A DNA stretch of 64,000 nt from UBA981 sp942490995 (lineage in GTDB: Bacteria > Pseudomonadota > Gammaproteobacteria > Ga0077536): NCBI GenBank assembly GCA_942490995.1, contig CALOBG010000021.1, forward strand, positions 1 through 64,000. The letters run 5' to 3'. Under the pieces are notes generated by a model. It was given only the letters and a program-made list of their open reading frames with translations. It was not told where the DNA came from and searched no databases. Positions within the stretch are counted from its first letter, which is position 1. Every line of letters begins with the position of its first letter. Below are positions 34,549-43,451 of the stretch, in pieces. The translations under genes were made by a program, and so were the position numbers.

Positions 34549-36344
34549 AATTCGCCTTCCCAGGGCCGCGACAGGCGCAGCGCGGCATTGATCAATCCAA
34601 CCATGCTGTAGGTCTGAGGAAAATTCCCCCATAACTCGCCGGTTCTCAGATCGATGTCCTCGGACAACAGCCCGTGCTGATTACGATGCGCGAGCAGGTT
34701 TTCGAACAGGCGTCGCGCTTCGTCGTCGCGCCCGATCGCATGCAGGGCATCGATGTACCAGAACGTGCAGACCGTGAACGCCGTTTCCGGCAAACCAAAA
34801 TCATCCTCGGTGGCATAGCGCAACAGAAAATCGCCACGGCGCAGGCTTTTTTCCACCGCGGCGACGGTGCCAAGAAAACGTTCGTCGTCGGCCGCAACGA
34901 AACCAAGCTGCTGCAGCAGCAGCAGGCTGGCATCGAGGTCTCGGCCGCCGAAGCTCTCGGCAAAACTGTTGATCTCTGCATTCCAAGCCTGCGCACAGAT
35001 TGCAGCGTGGATCGCGTTCGCGCGTTCCGTCCAATGGGCGTGACGTTCGGTAAGGTCGAGCCGGGCGGCAATCCGCGCGAGCCGGTCGCAGGCCGCCCAG
35101 CACATCACCGCCGAAAACGTATGCACCTTGGCGATGCCGCGATATTCCCACAGACCGGCATCGGGTTGGTCGTACTTTTCTGCCGCCCGCTCGCCGAGAA
35201 TCTCGAGTTGATTGAACACGCTTATGCTGCCCGGATGCCGCAGGCGTTCGTCGTAGAACACGTGCGCCGCGGCCAGTACGGCGGCGCCGTAAACGTCGTT
35301 CTGGACCTGCGTGTAAGCGGCGTTGCCTATCCGTACCGGTCCCATATTGCGGTAACCGGCCAGGCGCTCAACGACAAATTCTTCGATAGTTGGCGAACCG
35401 TTGATCTTGTACACCGGTTGCAGGTGGCCGTCACTGGAATCGGCGATGAGATTGATGATGTAGCGCAGGTAGCGCTCCATGGTTTTGGTCGCTCCCAGTC
35501 GATTCAGTGCCGTTACAACGAAATACGCGTCCCGCAACCAGCAATAACGATAGTCCCAGGTGCGGCCGCTGTCCGGCGCCTCCGGAATCGAGGTGGTGAC
35601 GGCGGCGATAATCGCGCCGGTATCATCGAAAGCGTTCAGCTTGAGGGTAATCGCTGCGCGGATCACCTCGTGCTGCCATTCGAACGGGATACCAAGATAG
35701 CGGACCCACTCCGCCCAGTAATCACAGGTATTGTCGAGAAATCGTTGCGCCAGCGGCATGACCGCGTCGGTGCAGGATTCATCGGGACCGAATATCAGCG
35801 CCACTGGTCCGTCGACGACGAACGCGCGCTCATCCATGATCGCGCTGATCGAGGCGTCGGTGGTCAGGCGCATGATCTGCTCGCCAAGCAGGTAGCGAAT
35901 ATGGTTGCTGCCGTGCGTGGTTGCGGTTGCGCTGGCGCCGTGATCGACCTGCGGACGCAACCGCACGCGCGCACGCGGCGATCCTTCGATCGGGCGCACG
36001 ATACGCACCAGCATGACGGGACGATAGGTCCGGCCGAATTGCTCAAAACGCGGCGCAAAATCGGTAACTTCCAGGATCGCGCCATCGCGCGCGAACAGGC
36101 GGGTTTTCACCACCGCGGTGTTTTTGACGTAAAGCTGTTCGGAACGGACCCAATCGACAAGCTCGATGGCAAAGCTGCCGCAGGGGTCCGGGTCGGTGGT
36201 CGCGTGCCGATCGCCGCGCAACAGCGCGTCGAATACCGGCGCCCCGTCAAGATGCGGCATACATGACCACACGATACTGGCGCGCTCATCGATCAGGGCG
36301 GCGATGGTCGAGTTGCCGATCAGGGCGAGGTTGAGGTTGCTCAT
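34545..36344 (-). CDS. glycoside hydrolase family 15 (glucoamylase/trehalase-like)
   Basis: The 599-residue protein has the GH15 layout: an N-terminal beta domain (LALIGNSTIAALIDERASIVWSCMP) and an (alpha/alpha)6 barrel with RTWDYRYCWLRDAYF, LQPVYKINGS and LLSEDIDLRTGELWGNFPQTYSM. Members next to otsA/otsB are widespread. Some actinobacterial ones hydrolyse trehalose, others alpha-glucans, so trehalase activity is the favoured but unproven role here. The gene lies 16 bp after otsB and overlaps the otsA start. Confidence 0.9.
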   Translation of the reverse strand: MSNLNLALIGNSTIAALIDERASIVWSCMPHLDGAPVFDALLRGDRHATTDPDPCGSFAIELVDWVRSEQLYVKNTAVVKTRLFARDGAILEVTDFAPRFEQFGRTYRPVMLVRIVRPIEGSPRARVRLRPQVDHGASATATTHGSNHIRYLLGEQIMRLTTDASISAIMDERAFVVDGPVALIFGPDESCTDAVMPLAQRFLDNTCDYWAEWVRYLGIPFEWQHEVIRAAITLKLNAFDDTGAIIAAVTTSIPEAPDSGRTWDYRYCWLRDAYFVVTALNRLGATKTMERYLRYIINLIADSSDGHLQPVYKINGSPTIEEFVVERLAGYRNMGPVRIGNAAYTQVQNDVYGAAVLAAAHVFYDERLRHPGSISVFNQLEILGERAAEKYDQPDAGLWEYRGIAKVHTFSAVMCWAACDRLARIAARLDLTERHAHWTERANAIHAAICAQAWNAEINSFAESFGGRDLDASLLLLQQLGFVAADDERFLGTVAAVEKSLRRGDFLLRYATEDDFGLPETAFTVCTFWYIDALHAIGRDDEARRLFENLLAHRNQHGLLSEDIDLRTGELWGNFPQTYSMVGLINAALRLSRPWEGEF

Positions 36345-36360
36345 GCGAGTCCTGCCATGG

Positions 36361-37107
36361 TCATGATGAAATACTACGCAGCAGCCACGCTACCACGGCA
36401 GCCGGGTCGGGCAAACGCGTAGCGGCCTGAGTGTTGCCGGCGCCGACTTTGACCGTCAAACCACCCATCGCGTTGACGGCCGCGAAGCCGTGTTCGTCGG
36501 TACGATCGTCACCGACAAACACGGGCCGCCGCCCGTGAAACGGCGATTCGGCCATGAACGCCGTAATCGCGCTGCCCTTGTCCACCCCCGCAGCGCGGAT
36601 CTCGATAACACGATGACCATGCTCAAGGAGCAGCGTAGCGGGGAGCTGCATTTCGAGCGTCGCAGCGAACGCGACGACTTCAGCTTCGAGCGCCGGCACC
36701 ATTCGATAGTGCAAAGCTACGGCCGCGCGTTTGTCCTCGACCAACAGTTGCGGCGAGCGGCGCGCAAAATCATGCAACGCGCTGAGCACCGTTGCGAGTG
36801 CCTGCGTATCGACCTGAGCGCCGGCGCGTCGTTGTCCCGATGCCGTGCGTCGTTCCTGGCCGTGCAATCCGGCCAGCGGCAGAACGAGCGGCGCAAGCAG
36901 GGCGTCCAGCGCATCGATCTGACGCCCGCTGACCACGGCCAGCGCACCGGCACTCGCGGCGGACAGGTTTTCGAGCAGAATGGTCAGCTCGCGCGGGACG
37001 TGCACCGCGTCCGGAATCTCAGCAAAATCGACGAGGGTGCCGTCGAAATCGAGGAACACCGCACTGTGCGCCGCTTCGATGAGCGCGGGTGGGTCTAAAT
37101 GCTTCAT
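36361..37107 (-). CDS. otsB: trehalose-6-phosphate phosphatase
   Basis: The 248-residue protein is a HAD-superfamily phosphatase: FLDFDGTLVDF (nucleophile aspartate), LAVVSGRQ, LAGLHGQERR, KGSAITAFM and the metal-binding GDDRTDEHGF. These match OtsB, which dephosphorylates trehalose 6-phosphate. It is the first gene of the minus-strand trehalose operon. The upstream region to 37406 contains an R1 repeat, and no osmotic promoter was recognised. Confidence 0.92.
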   Translation of the reverse strand: MKHLDPPALIEAAHSAVFLDFDGTLVDFAEIPDAVHVPRELTILLENLSAASAGALAVVSGRQIDALDALLAPLVLPLAGLHGQERRTASGQRRAGAQVDTQALATVLSALHDFARRSPQLLVEDKRAAVALHYRMVPALEAEVVAFAATLEMQLPATLLLEHGHRVIEIRAAGVDKGSAITAFMAESPFHGRRPVFVGDDRTDEHGFAAVNAMGGLTVKVGAGNTQAATRLPDPAAVVAWLLRSISS

Positions 37108-37164
37108 GTGGTGAAATTCGATACCAGCGGCTTGCGTTCGCGCTGGCTTGTGGCGCAGCCGGCG

Positions 37165-37367
37165 CTAAATAGGTGTGCGAAAACTTCGTACGCTGTTCGC
37201 GGCGTGCGGGCCGCGCGTCAGGCTAGCGTTCGACCGTGCATCCCTGCGCTCTCACTCCCTCGCGCTGCGCTATACCATCCATGGCCCGCTTGCGCTCGAG
37301 GCCGCCTGACGCGCAACCCGCACACCGCTTGCGCCCGCCTGTCGCACGATTTCGCACACTTATTTAG
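37165..37367. repeat. complete R1 repeat with terminal and internal inverted repeats
   Basis: The ends CTAAATAGGTGTGCGAAA (37165-37182) and TTTCGCACACTTATTTAG (37350-37367) are inverted repeats with one mismatch in 18. An inner pair (37202-37223 and 37304-37326, GCGTCAGGC / GCCTGACGC) is imperfect. The core is shared with 24426-24632, and the left end with 14165-14223 and 38234-38266. There is no reading frame in it. It fills most of the 299 bp between otsB and the SDR gene. Confidence 0.8.
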
Positions 37368-37406
37368 AATAAATGCTGAAAAACTATTGGCGCAAGCGAG
37401 AGTCCC

Positions 37407-38183
37407 ATGGATCTTAACGGTAAAGTCGCAGTTGTGACCGGCGGCGCGAGCGGGATCGGTGCGGCGAGTTGTCGCGCTTTTGCCGAGGCCGGTGCAAAGG
37501 TCGTCGTCAGCGATGTCAACGCCGATGGCGCGGCGCGCGTCGCCGCGGAAATCGACGGTTTCGCGGCGCCGTGTGATGTCGGCGACGAAGCATCCGTCAA
37601 TGCACTGGTGCGCGCGGCCCGTAACAATTACGGGCCCGTCGACGTAATGTTCAACAATGCCGGCATCGCCAGCGGTCACGGACCCCTCGATACCCCCATC
37701 GAGGTCTGGAACGAGCAATGGCAGGTCAACGTTCTGGCCCACGTTTATGCCGTTCGCGCGGTACTGCCGTCGATGCTTGAACGCGGCAGCGGTTACCTGA
37801 TCCACACCGCGTCCATGGCCGGGATCCTGACCGCGCACGGCAACCTGCCCTACTCCACGACCAAGCATGCCGTGGTCGGCCTCGCCGAATGGCTGTCGGT
37901 GACCTATCACAACGCCGGCATCCGCGTATCGTTGTTGGCGCCGCTGGGCGTCAATACCCCGATGCTGAAAGGCGCCGGCCCGACCTTTGCACAAGTCGCG
38001 GTGGGGCCGGTAAAAGAACCGGACGAAGTTGCGCAGCAGGTCGTCGACGCGGTCAGTGCGGAGCGCTTCCTGATCCTCACTGACCCGGTTGCGCAGACCT
38101 GGATGGAACGCAAGACCAACGATCTCGAACGCTGGCTGAAAGGCATGCGCCGCATGCAGTCCAAAATCGACAGCATGGAGTAA
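37407..38183 (+). CDS. short-chain dehydrogenase/reductase
   Basis: The 258-residue protein is a classical SDR: TGGASGIG cofactor loop, DVNADGA (aspartate after beta2, NAD preference), NNAGIASG, HTASMAG (catalytic Ser) and YSTTKHA (Tyr/Lys). ATG 37407 follows GCGAGAG. The gene is flanked by an R1 repeat on the left and an R1 end on the right (38234-38266). The substrate is unknown. Confidence 0.9.
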   Translation: MDLNGKVAVVTGGASGIGAASCRAFAEAGAKVVVSDVNADGAARVAAEIDGFAAPCDVGDEASVNALVRAARNNYGPVDVMFNNAGIASGHGPLDTPIEVWNEQWQVNVLAHVYAVRAVLPSMLERGSGYLIHTASMAGILTAHGNLPYSTTKHAVVGLAEWLSVTYHNAGIRVSLLAPLGVNTPMLKGAGPTFAQVAVGPVKEPDEVAQQVVDAVSAERFLILTDPVAQTWMERKTNDLERWLKGMRRMQSKIDSME

Positions 38184-38233
38184 GAATCCTGGATATTCTC
38201 CACCGTGGTCCGAGACCAGTTCGCCACCTGCGA

Positions 38234-38266
38234 CTGCGGATCCGGTTATTCCGCACGTCTATTTAG
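38234..38266 (-). repeat. R1 repeat terminus on the YihY gene stop codon
   Basis: Read on the minus strand, the YihY gene ends C-TAA-ATAGACGTGCGG, then AATAACCGGATCCGCAG. This matches the left end of the copy at 24426 (C-TAA-ATTAAGTGTGCGG, then AATAATCGGACACGCAG) with one gap and a few substitutions. The gene stop codon is TAA at 38263-38265, the same offset as at 24427. Confidence 0.65.
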
Positions 38267-39618
38267 CCGTCGGTGAGGCTCGACTCGATGCCGGCAAGCG
38301 TTTTAAGCGTCTGCTCGCCGAGCGCGGCGTCAACCGCGCGCGCGACATCGGTTCGCAGTTTGACCACGTTCTCATCCGCGCGGATATCGACGCCGCGCGA
38401 CAGCTCCGGCCGGTAGTCGCGCAGACTGCTAATCAGGTTTGCAATGCGGGTTTCCTCGGGAGGCATGGCAATGACGTAGGCAGGTGGCTCGTCGCCGGTG
38501 CGCTTGACGAATGCACCGGCTTCGAGCGCTGAAAGAACCTTCTCCACCATGTCCTGCGGCAGGCTGAACGCTTCACTCAGATCCTCGACGGTATACGGCG
38601 GCTCGTGCCCGTAGTGCCGTCGAGTAATGCTTACGGCGACGGCCAGTGCGACGTCCTCGAAGGTTTCGTAACTGAAGCGCCAGCGTCGCGCCCGCGCTAT
38701 CGCCGCACGCGGGTATTGCAGGTAAAACGCCGTGCTCGCGCCGACCAGCAGGATCAGCCAGCTCACGTAAAGCCAGATCATGAACAGGATCGCAGTCCCG
38801 AACGTCGCATACACGGCCTGGTACTTGCCCGCCGAGGCGACGAACGACGCGAAGATGTAGCCGGCGGTTTCCCACAGCAGCCCGGCAACAATGCCCCCGA
38901 GCAAGGCCGGACGGAAGCGCACGCGGGTGTTCGGTACCAGCATGTAGACGAAGGTAAATGCAATGATCACCAGCACATAGGGCGTGGCCCGCGCCAGGTG
39001 GCGCAGGAACAAACCGAAAGGCTCCTGCTCGGTCAGCGTCTGCATCACCGTGTTACTCATCAATGAGCCAGTGATGGCGAGCGCGGCAAATACCAGCAAT
39101 GGCCCTACCGTCAGTACCGAGATGAAGGTCGAGAAACGTTCTCCGATCGAACGCGCGCGCGCAATGCGCCAGGTGTGGTTGACCGCAAGCTCGATTTTCT
39201 GCATCAGCGAGACAATGGTGAACACCAGCAGGCCAAGGCCGACGGCGCCGAGTACGCGCACGTCAATATTGTTGACGAACTGGACGATCAGCTGCGACAG
39301 TTCCAGCGCTTTCTCCTCGCCGAGCGGGGCGAGGTATTCGATCAGCAGCGGTTCGATCTGGTTCTGAACACCAAAGCCTTTCAGCACCGAGAAGCAGAAC
39401 GCCAGCAGCGGCACGAGCGAGAGGATCGTCGTGTAAACCAGGCTCATCGCGCGCAGCGTGAGCTCGCCACTGGCAAACTCGCGGGTCACGTGCAGCAAGG
39501 TGCGCAAGGCCTCCACCGGCCAGCGCATCCACACTGAGGCGTCACGATAATCGCGATCCCAGATGAACTGCTGCTCGAGGCTCTGCAGGTCCGGTATTTT
39601 CATATTTTGACTCGTCAC
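38263..39618 (-). CDS. YihY/BrkB-family inner membrane protein
   Basis: The 451-residue protein has the YihY/virulence-factor BrkB pattern: TLRAMSLVYTTILSLVPLLAF, QKIELAVNHTW, FAALAITGSLMS, PNTRVRFRPALLGGIVAGLLWE and YATFGTAILFMIWLYVSWLILLVGA. About six transmembrane helices are visible, followed by a cytoplasmic C-terminal region of about 150 residues resembling a winged helix (YTVEDLSEAFSLPQDMVEKVL). The function of the family is not known. ATG 39618 or 39603 may be the start. Confidence 0.88.
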   Translation of the reverse strand: MTSQNMKIPDLQSLEQQFIWDRDYRDASVWMRWPVEALRTLLHVTREFASGELTLRAMSLVYTTILSLVPLLAFCFSVLKGFGVQNQIEPLLIEYLAPLGEEKALELSQLIVQFVNNIDVRVLGAVGLGLLVFTIVSLMQKIELAVNHTWRIARARSIGERFSTFISVLTVGPLLVFAALAITGSLMSNTVMQTLTEQEPFGLFLRHLARATPYVLVIIAFTFVYMLVPNTRVRFRPALLGGIVAGLLWETAGYIFASFVASAGKYQAVYATFGTAILFMIWLYVSWLILLVGASTAFYLQYPRAAIARARRWRFSYETFEDVALAVAVSITRRHYGHEPPYTVEDLSEAFSLPQDMVEKVLSALEAGAFVKRTGDEPPAYVIAMPPEETRIANLISSLRDYRPELSRGVDIRADENVVKLRTDVARAVDAALGEQTLKTLAGIESSLTDG

Positions 39619-39736
39619 CCTCAGGTTCTTACCAACTACGCGTTGCCGGGGCCGGAAACGCGCCGTCGTCGACAGCCTATCACTGTGTGGCGCGGGACGG
39701 CGTCCTGCGTCGCTATCGAGGGCACGGAGTGCGCGC

Positions 39737-39752
39737 AGGCGGTACCGTTGCA
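39737..39752 (+). promoter_or_regulatory. possible sigma-54 promoter of the heme peroxidase gene
   Basis: AGGCGGTACCGTTGCA contains GG and GC separated by 10 nt and an exact TTGCA -12 element, but only GGC of the -24 consensus. GG-N10-GC is frequent in GC-rich DNA, so this is weak alone; it is noted because another PEP-CTERM gene here has a much better match. Confidence 0.25.
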
Positions 39753-39856
39753 GGACACCATAATTTACACAAGCTCAAACAATTTCACAGTCGCAGCGGG
39801 GCCCGAATGTTAGAGTTCGTCTCGCCCGCGTGGGTCTAATAGCCGTTACGTTTCGT

Positions 39857-41635
39857 ATGCTTCGAAATCCACTAACTGCGTGTGCACGGTGTGCAGCAGC
39901 GCTGCTTGCCGTGATCACGGCCGTCGCTTATGCCGGCCCGGTCAGCGCAATCGCGTTCCTGTCCGTCGATGGCAGCGGTAACAACATCGATAATCCCGCT
40001 CAGGGCGCGACCGGCCAGCCACTGATCAGGCTGACCCCAAACGCCTACGACGACGGCATTTCAATCCCCCGCGGTGAATTGTCCGCGGTTCTGCCCAGCG
40101 CCCGGGCAGTCAGCAACGCGGTGGCGCAACAGAACGACCTCATCGCCAATTCGCGCGGCGCCAGCGACTGGCTGTGGCAATGGGGACAATTTCTCGATCA
40201 CGATATTGACCTCTCCGAGTCTGCTTCGCCTGCTGAACCGTTCAATATTGCCGTGCCGGTTGGCGACACACATTTCGATCCACTGCACACCGGCACCCGC
40301 GAGATCGGACTGAACCGTTCGATCTACACCGAGATTGGCGGTGTGCGCGAACAAATCAATGAGATCTCGGCGTACATCGACGCCTCCAACGTCTATGGTT
40401 CGGACCAGGTACGGGCCGATTATCTGCGCGCCGATCACGGCACGCTCGCGATGCAGACCGGGGGCAACGGCGAAGCCCTGCTCGCGTTCAACGATCCGAT
40501 GTCACCGCTGCCGAACGCAACCGGCGGCGGTGGCGGAAACTTTTTTCTGGCAGGCGATGTACGTACCAATGAACAGATCGGCCTGACCGCCGTGCATACC
40601 CTGTTCTCCCGTGAACACAACCGCCTCGCGCTCGATCTGAAAACCCGCCTCGACGGCGGCGATGCGGCGCTCGTTGCGGCGCGCAACGACGTCATTGGCA
40701 GCGGCGATATCGACGACGAAAGCGATTTTATTTATGCCGCCGCGCGCAGAGTCGTTGCCGCGCAAATCCAGAAAATCACCTATACCGAGTTTCTTCCGCT
40801 GTTGACCGGAGAAAACCTGGCCGCCGCTTACAGCGGCTACGACCTGAGTATCGATGCTTCGATCAGCAATGAGTTCTCCACAGCCGCGTTCCGGGTCGGG
40901 CATACGATGCTGTCGCCGGCTTTGTTACGCTTCGAACTTGACGGCATCGGGCCCGCCGCTTCGATCGCATTGCGCGATGCATTCTTCAATCCGGACGAAG
41001 TGTTCGACAATGGGGTAGATTCACTGCTGCTGGGGCTGGCGCGCCAGCCGGCGCAGGCCATCGATACCCGCATCGTCGATGAGGTGCGCAACTTCCTGTT
41101 CGGTCCGCCGGGGGCTGGCGGTTTCGACCTCGCCGCGCTCAACATACAACGCGGTCGCGACCACGGTCTCGGCAGCCTCAACGCGGTCCGCACCGCGCTC
41201 GGGCTCGCGCCCTACACGGACTTTTCCGAGCTGGCCGGTAACGACGCGCTGCTGGCCGACGCGTTCGCGAGTCTCTACGGCGATATCAATCACGTCGATC
41301 TATGGAGCGGCGGCCTGGCCGAGAAGGCGGTCGGCCAGAGCATGCTCGGCGAAACGTTTACCCGCATCATCGTCGACCAGTTCGCGCGCCTGATGCTGGG
41401 TGACCGCTTTTTTTATCTGAATGACCTGTCGACGCTGGCCTTGTTCGACCCGAATTTTTCGCAGCTCAATCTGGCCCGGATTATTCGCGACAACAGCGCC
41501 ATTACCGCCATTCAGGACAACGTATTTCTGGCTGACCTCTCGCACGTCCCGGAACCCGCGGCAGCGGGTCTTGCACTGCTGGCGCTGGCCCTCAGCGGCA
41601 GCGTTCGCCGCCACGCTGACGCGCGAGCGATTTAA
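39857..41635 (+). CDS. animal-type heme peroxidase with PEP-CTERM sorting signal
   Basis: The 592-residue protein has a signal peptide (AALLAVITAVAYAGPVSA), then a complete animal haem peroxidase domain. The distal histidine is in WGQFLDHDIDLSE (about H115), the catalytic arginine in TLFSREHNRLA (about R252) and the proximal histidine in AFRVGHTMLSP (about H349). NIQRGRDHGLGSLN and a Ca-binding-like loop (LNRSIYTEIGG...SNVYGSD) are also present. The C-terminus VPEPAAAGLALLALALSGSVRRH is a PEP-CTERM signal. The protein is thus predicted to be exported, processed by an exosortase and to use hydrogen peroxide outside the cell. ATG 39857 is preferred to GTG 39830. Confidence 0.88.
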   Translation: MLRNPLTACARCAAALLAVITAVAYAGPVSAIAFLSVDGSGNNIDNPAQGATGQPLIRLTPNAYDDGISIPRGELSAVLPSARAVSNAVAQQNDLIANSRGASDWLWQWGQFLDHDIDLSESASPAEPFNIAVPVGDTHFDPLHTGTREIGLNRSIYTEIGGVREQINEISAYIDASNVYGSDQVRADYLRADHGTLAMQTGGNGEALLAFNDPMSPLPNATGGGGGNFFLAGDVRTNEQIGLTAVHTLFSREHNRLALDLKTRLDGGDAALVAARNDVIGSGDIDDESDFIYAAARRVVAAQIQKITYTEFLPLLTGENLAAAYSGYDLSIDASISNEFSTAAFRVGHTMLSPALLRFELDGIGPAASIALRDAFFNPDEVFDNGVDSLLLGLARQPAQAIDTRIVDEVRNFLFGPPGAGGFDLAALNIQRGRDHGLGSLNAVRTALGLAPYTDFSELAGNDALLADAFASLYGDINHVDLWSGGLAEKAVGQSMLGETFTRIIVDQFARLMLGDRFFYLNDLSTLALFDPNFSQLNLARIIRDNSAITAIQDNVFLADLSHVPEPAAAGLALLALALSGSVRRHADARAI

Positions 41636-41677
41636 AGCGGCGTAAGCGCCGGTCTGCCTGCGCCCTTCCTAACCGTT

Positions 41678-43282
41678 TCAGGAAAACTGCATCAGCTCTT
41701 CCTGTGTGCCGCCCTTGCCACCGAGCACGTGGTGCAGGTATTCGTCGTAACTTTCCATCCACATGCCGGTGGATCGCTCGCGACCGGCAGCGGCGTCGGT
41801 TTTCGTCGTTTTCAGGTACCAGTTGTTACAGCGCAGCCACACCTTGCCTTCGGCGCTGTCGGCGCACAGCCCCGTCCAGGCTTCCACGGCTTGTTTCGAC
41901 GGTTCGACTTCGGTGTGGCCGGCGTCGCGCATTTTGACCACCAGGTCGGTAATGTATTTTGCCTGCTGCTCGCACAACAGGGTGACGTTGGTCACGGGGT
42001 TCAGACTCTGCGGTCCAATCATCATGTGCAGGTTGGGCATTTCGTCGACGTGTATGCCCCACAATGAGTGCGGGCGCGTCATCTGGAAATTGTTCTTTTC
42101 GTTGGCGCCGAACTTGTCGGCCAGGCTGACGCCATTGCGGCCATGGATCGGGAACGGGATCAAACCGTTGTCAAAGCCGGTGGCGTAAATGATGACATCA
42201 AGCTCGAAATGGTCACCACGCTCGATCGTAATGCCGCTTTCATCGACGCCGACCACGCCGCCGGGATCGTCTACCAGGGTTACCTGCGGCTTGTTGAACG
42301 TGGTGTAGTAGTCGTCGATGAACAGCGCGCGCTTGCAGAAAAACGGGTAGTCCGGCGTCAATCGCCGGGCCAGTTCAGGATCGTTGACGTCGCTGCAGTG
42401 ATCGTTCGCGCAGCTCGGCGCAGATGGCCTCGTTGTGCTCGGCGTCGTGGAGCGCGTCGAAGTCGATCAAGGGCTCTACCGGCGGATACTCGCCTTTCCA
42501 GTCCACGTAACGTAGCTGCTCGCCGTAGCCACCGGCGCGAAAGCTGGCTTCGATATCGGGCGGCGTGGGTTCGTCATCGCGGCGCAGACACCAGGTCGGG
42601 GTGCGCTGGAATACGTGCAGGCTTTTGACGTCGTCGGCGATCGCGGTGATCACCTGCGCTGCGGACGCGCCGGTCCCGATCACGCCGACCCGTTTTCCGG
42701 TCAGGCTGGCGCTCTGGTCCCACTGCGCGGTATGGAAACTTTCACCCTTGAAGTCGTCCATGCCGGAAATCTCCGGCATGCGCGGGCTCGACAGCGGGCC
42801 GTTGGCGGTGACCACGTGACGGCAGGTTACGACCTCGGCGACTTTGCCGGTGGTGGTATCGACGGTCGCTGACCTGCCAGACCTGGTCGCCCTCGCCCAG
42901 GTACCTCAACTCGACTGACCTTGCGGGAGAAGCGGATGTTATCGCGGATGCCGACGTGGTCGGTGAGCATTTCGGCGTAGCCGGAAATCTCCGGCTGGCT
43001 GACGTATTTCTTCGACGGAATGAAACCGGTGCGGTCGAGGAACGGCAGGTACATGTACGACGGCACGTCGCAGGCAGCGCCAGGATAGGCGCCCACGCCG
43101 CCCTGACTCCAGACGCCGCCGACCGACGGCGTCATTTCGAAGATCCGCACGTTTTCGATCCCGGCTTCAGTCAGGTAGGTCGCGCACAGCAATCCGGAAA
43201 AGCCGGCGCCGACGATCACGACATCGAAATGGCTTTGTGGTTTGCCCGAAGTGGCTTTTGCGGCTGGTTTGGTTGTACTCAT
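41678..43282 (-). pseudogene. Baeyer-Villiger-type flavin monooxygenase with three +1 frameshifts
   Basis: Three consecutive minus-strand frames give one monooxygenase. The first has HFDVVIVGAGFSGLLCATYL. The second has the BVMO fingerprint FKGESFHTAQWD and VGVIGTGASAAQV. The third reads LTPDYPFFCKRALFIDDYY to IIYATGFD and the C-terminus. The frames join if one base is removed at each of three places: near 42903 (after VSRVE), near 42870 (after VWQV) and near 42404 (after ELRE). Restored, the product is about 533 residues, normal for the family. No homopolymer is obvious at the sites. It is a pseudogene unless the bases are sequencing errors. Confidence 0.85.
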
Positions 43283-43451
43283 GGGGTCTCTCTCGATCGA
43301 CTTGATGTTATGCGGCGCGAACGGTCGCAAGTGGGCATTCTATGCGAAAGTTGCCAGTGACCCGGATCACATCGTGGCTGCGAACGATTGACGCCCGCGG
43401 TTCGAGTACCGGGCGCAGCACCAGCCTCGCCGTATATAAGCGCCCCCGGCC

